Part shown: positions 6,028 through 7,221 of the stretch, one piece after another
Numbering within the stretch: position 1 is the first letter of the stretch
Layout: the number at the start of each line of letters is the position of its first letter
Assembly: GCA_905236275.1 (NCBI GenBank)
Contig: CAJOPI010000037.1
Location: 1 to 7,221, forward strand
Reading direction: 5' to 3'
DNA from: an uncultured Lachnospiraceae bacterium
GTDB lineage: Bacteria > Bacillota > Clostridia > Lachnospirales > Lachnospiraceae
Length of the DNA stretch: 7,221 nucleotides
The notes under the pieces: generated by a model
Seen by the model: the letters and a program-made list of their open reading frames with translations, nothing else
The model's database searches: none
What the model was told of the DNA's origin: nothing
Program-made: the position numbers and the translations under genes

Positions 6028-6599
6028 GATTGTGTACCTCCCGCTAAATTATTTGTATAATACTTTAATGCGGCATTGATACCATTTGTCATGCAACGTG
6101 ATGTAAAGGTTGCACTTGTGATAGCCGTAACATTTTCTCCGAGGACATAATCATTATCAACGCTCTGTCCAAGGAACTGTCCTATAAAGTCAGGCTCTGT
6201 CTGGGCCTTCATTCCAAGTCCCGGAGTCTCTGAAATAGAAGTTATTGAAATATTCTCAATCGTTCCGTCATTCTTTATACCAACAGAAAATCCAATATCT
6301 CCGCCGTATCCACCGTGTGATACCACGTTAACGACATAACCGACATTTGTGCCTGAAGCATCTTCTGCAGATAAAACCGATGCAACCTGTGCATTATGAT
6401 CCGCATCGTCATAAGGCTCAATTGCCTTATCCGTGAAATTAGCTGCCTCAGATATTACCGCACTGTAGGCTTCATTTAATGCCTGCTGTTTCTGTGCTGC
6501 TATAGGTCCTGCAGTCACCTGATGAACAGCACCGAGCGCCAGACCTGAAACAAGCGCAAAGGCTGTTATTACCAAAGTATTCTTTAATTCCTTACTCAT
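6024..6599 (-). CDS. rnfG: Rnf complex flavoprotein subunit RnfG (covalent FMN)
   Basis: 191 residues. One N-terminal transmembrane helix (about 7-27) is followed by an extracytoplasmic FMN-binding domain. The family motif ETPGLGMKA (124-132) is present. The flavinylation site reads AITSATFTSRCMTNGIN, where Thr164 of TSAT is the expected attachment residue. The usual motif is S/T-G-A-T, so Ser162 replaces the glycine. ApbE, encoded downstream in the same cluster, would attach the FMN. An upstream ATG at 6641 keeps the frame open, but I chose the ATG at 6599: it follows GGAGG by nine bases, makes the TAATG overlap with the rnfD stop, and gives the normal MSKELKNTL start. The protein ends in a 4-nt overlap with rnfE. 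Confidence 0.96.
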   Translation of the reverse strand: MSKELKNTLVITAFALVSGLALGAVHQVTAGPIAAQKQQALNEAYSAVISEAANFTDKAIEPYDDADHNAQVASVLSAEDASGTNVGYVVNVVSHGGYGGDIGFSVGIKNDGTIENISITSISETPGLGMKAQTEPDFIGQFLGQSVDNDYVLGENVTAITSATFTSRCMTNGINAALKYYTNNLAGGTQS

Positions 6600-7221
6600 T
6601 AAGCCCTGCCTCCTTTCACCGGCTTCACATAACCAAAGCACTTAGGCGGTGTAGCACGCTCGATAAGCGGCACAAGCAGGTTTGATACGATTATTGCGTA
6701 AGAAACTCCTTCTGCTCCCGAAGAAAATACACGGAATACTCCCGTCAAAATTCCGAGGATGATACCGTAAACTATCCGTCCCTTCGTTGTGATGGGACTC
6801 GTTACATAATCAGTTGCCATGAAAAATGCGCCCAGCATAAGTCCGCCGCCGGCAAGCTCTGCCGTAAGATATCCGGCATCAGCCCCATGACCTCCGAAGA
6901 GGCACCAGAAAAGAGCAAATGTAATGATATAAGTGCCCGGAATTGTTAGGTCTATGATTCCAAAAGCAAGCAGTATGCAGGCACCGATAACGATGGCGAT
7001 CACACTTGTCTCGCCTATTGTTCCCATTTCATTTCCCCATACCATTGCAGATGCATCAAAGGAACTTCCATTCTTTAAGTTCGCAAGATATGTTGCTCCT
7101 GAAACGCTGTCATAAGCAAAATCAGCCATCTTTCCCGCAAATGAGATAAGAAGGAAACATCTTGCTCCGAGGGCAGGATTCATAAAGTTCTGACCCAGAC
7201 CTCCGAAAAGGTTCTTAACAA
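6599..7221 (-). CDS. rnfD: Rnf complex membrane flavoprotein subunit RnfD, C-terminal 206 residues (start beyond window)
   Basis: The frame is open to the window edge and reads VKNLFGGLGQNFMNPALGARCFLLISFAG at its visible beginning. This is the conserved internal RnfD/NqrB region, so the ATG at 7183 is an internal Met and not the start. The flavinylation motif is DSVSGATYLANLK, where the Thr of SGAT (codon 7091-7093) should carry covalent FMN. Several hydrophobic segments follow, with the family signatures GTYIITFALFWCLFGGHGADAGY and MLGAFFMATDYVTSPIT, then GVFRVFSSGAEGVSYAII. The C-terminus ends KPVKGGRA. The stop codon overlaps the rnfG start by one base. rnfC, usually first in clostridial rnf operons, should lie upstream outside the window together with the operon promoter. 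Confidence 0.97.
   Translation of the reverse strand, partial: VKNLFGGLGQNFMNPALGARCFLLISFAGKMADFAYDSVSGATYLANLKNGSSFDASAMVWGNEMGTIGETSVIAIVIGACILLAFGIIDLTIPGTYIITFALFWCLFGGHGADAGYLTAELAGGGLMLGAFFMATDYVTSPITTKGRIVYGIILGILTGVFRVFSSGAEGVSYAIIVSNLLVPLIERATPPKCFGYVKPVKGGRA

Noticed and set aside
6600..6641. Upstream start for rnfG at 6641
   Set aside because: It would overlap rnfD by 43 nt and add a non-family N-terminus. The ATG at 6599 has GGAGG at good spacing and the usual RnfG beginning.
7181..7183. ATG at 7183 as the start of rnfD
   Set aside because: The frame stays open to the window edge and the upstream residues (LFGGLGQNF) are conserved RnfD sequence, so this Met is internal.
1..7221. 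CRISPR array, tRNA or rRNA genes, insertion sequence or phage genes
   Set aside because: Reading both strands showed no regularly spaced repeats, no tRNA-like cloverleaf, no transposase and no terminal inverted repeats.

Overview
The window looks like chromosomal DNA of an anaerobic Gram-positive bacterium of the Clostridia, most likely a Lachnospiraceae member related to the Roseburia/Butyrivibrio group. This is inferred from the moderate GC content, the strong GGAGG-type ribosome binding sites, the Rnf gene order D-G-E-A-B followed by apbE, the long multi-cluster RnfB, and the style of the surface proteins. No species can be named from sequence alone.

Layout. On the minus strand, from 7221 down to 3830, lies the distal part of an rnf operon: rnfD (N-terminus outside the window), rnfG, rnfE, rnfA and rnfB. 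The D/G, G/E and E/A junctions overlap by 1, 4 and 1 nt. After a 94-nt gap carrying a perfect 12-bp inverted repeat comes apbE, a lipoprotein FAD:protein FMN transferase. Two bases further on is a membrane-anchored GH25 muramidase. Its last 16 bases overlap the 3' end of a convergent plus-strand gene (738-1535) encoding an AP2-like/HNH-like/AP2-like protein. A 386-nt intergenic region (352-737) carries divergent promoter candidates and a structured 5' leader. At the left edge, on the minus strand, is the first 117 codons of a secreted, coiled-coil-rich protein.

How the genes fit together. Rnf couples electron transfer from reduced ferredoxin to NAD+ to ion export across the membrane. RnfB brings in electrons through many Fe-S clusters. 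RnfA and RnfE carry the membrane-embedded cysteines. RnfG and RnfD carry covalent FMN on a threonine, and the attachment motifs of both are visible here. ApbE is the enzyme that makes that bond, so its position directly after rnfB is functionally coherent. The muramidase is coupled to apbE by spacing but has no obvious electron-transport role.

I did not find a clearly novel system. The parts most worth a second look are the AP2/HNH/AP2 protein with a degenerate HNH centre, the cysteine tail of RnfE, the non-canonical TSAT flavinylation motif of RnfG, the inverted repeat between rnfB and apbE, and the structured leader of the left-edge gene.
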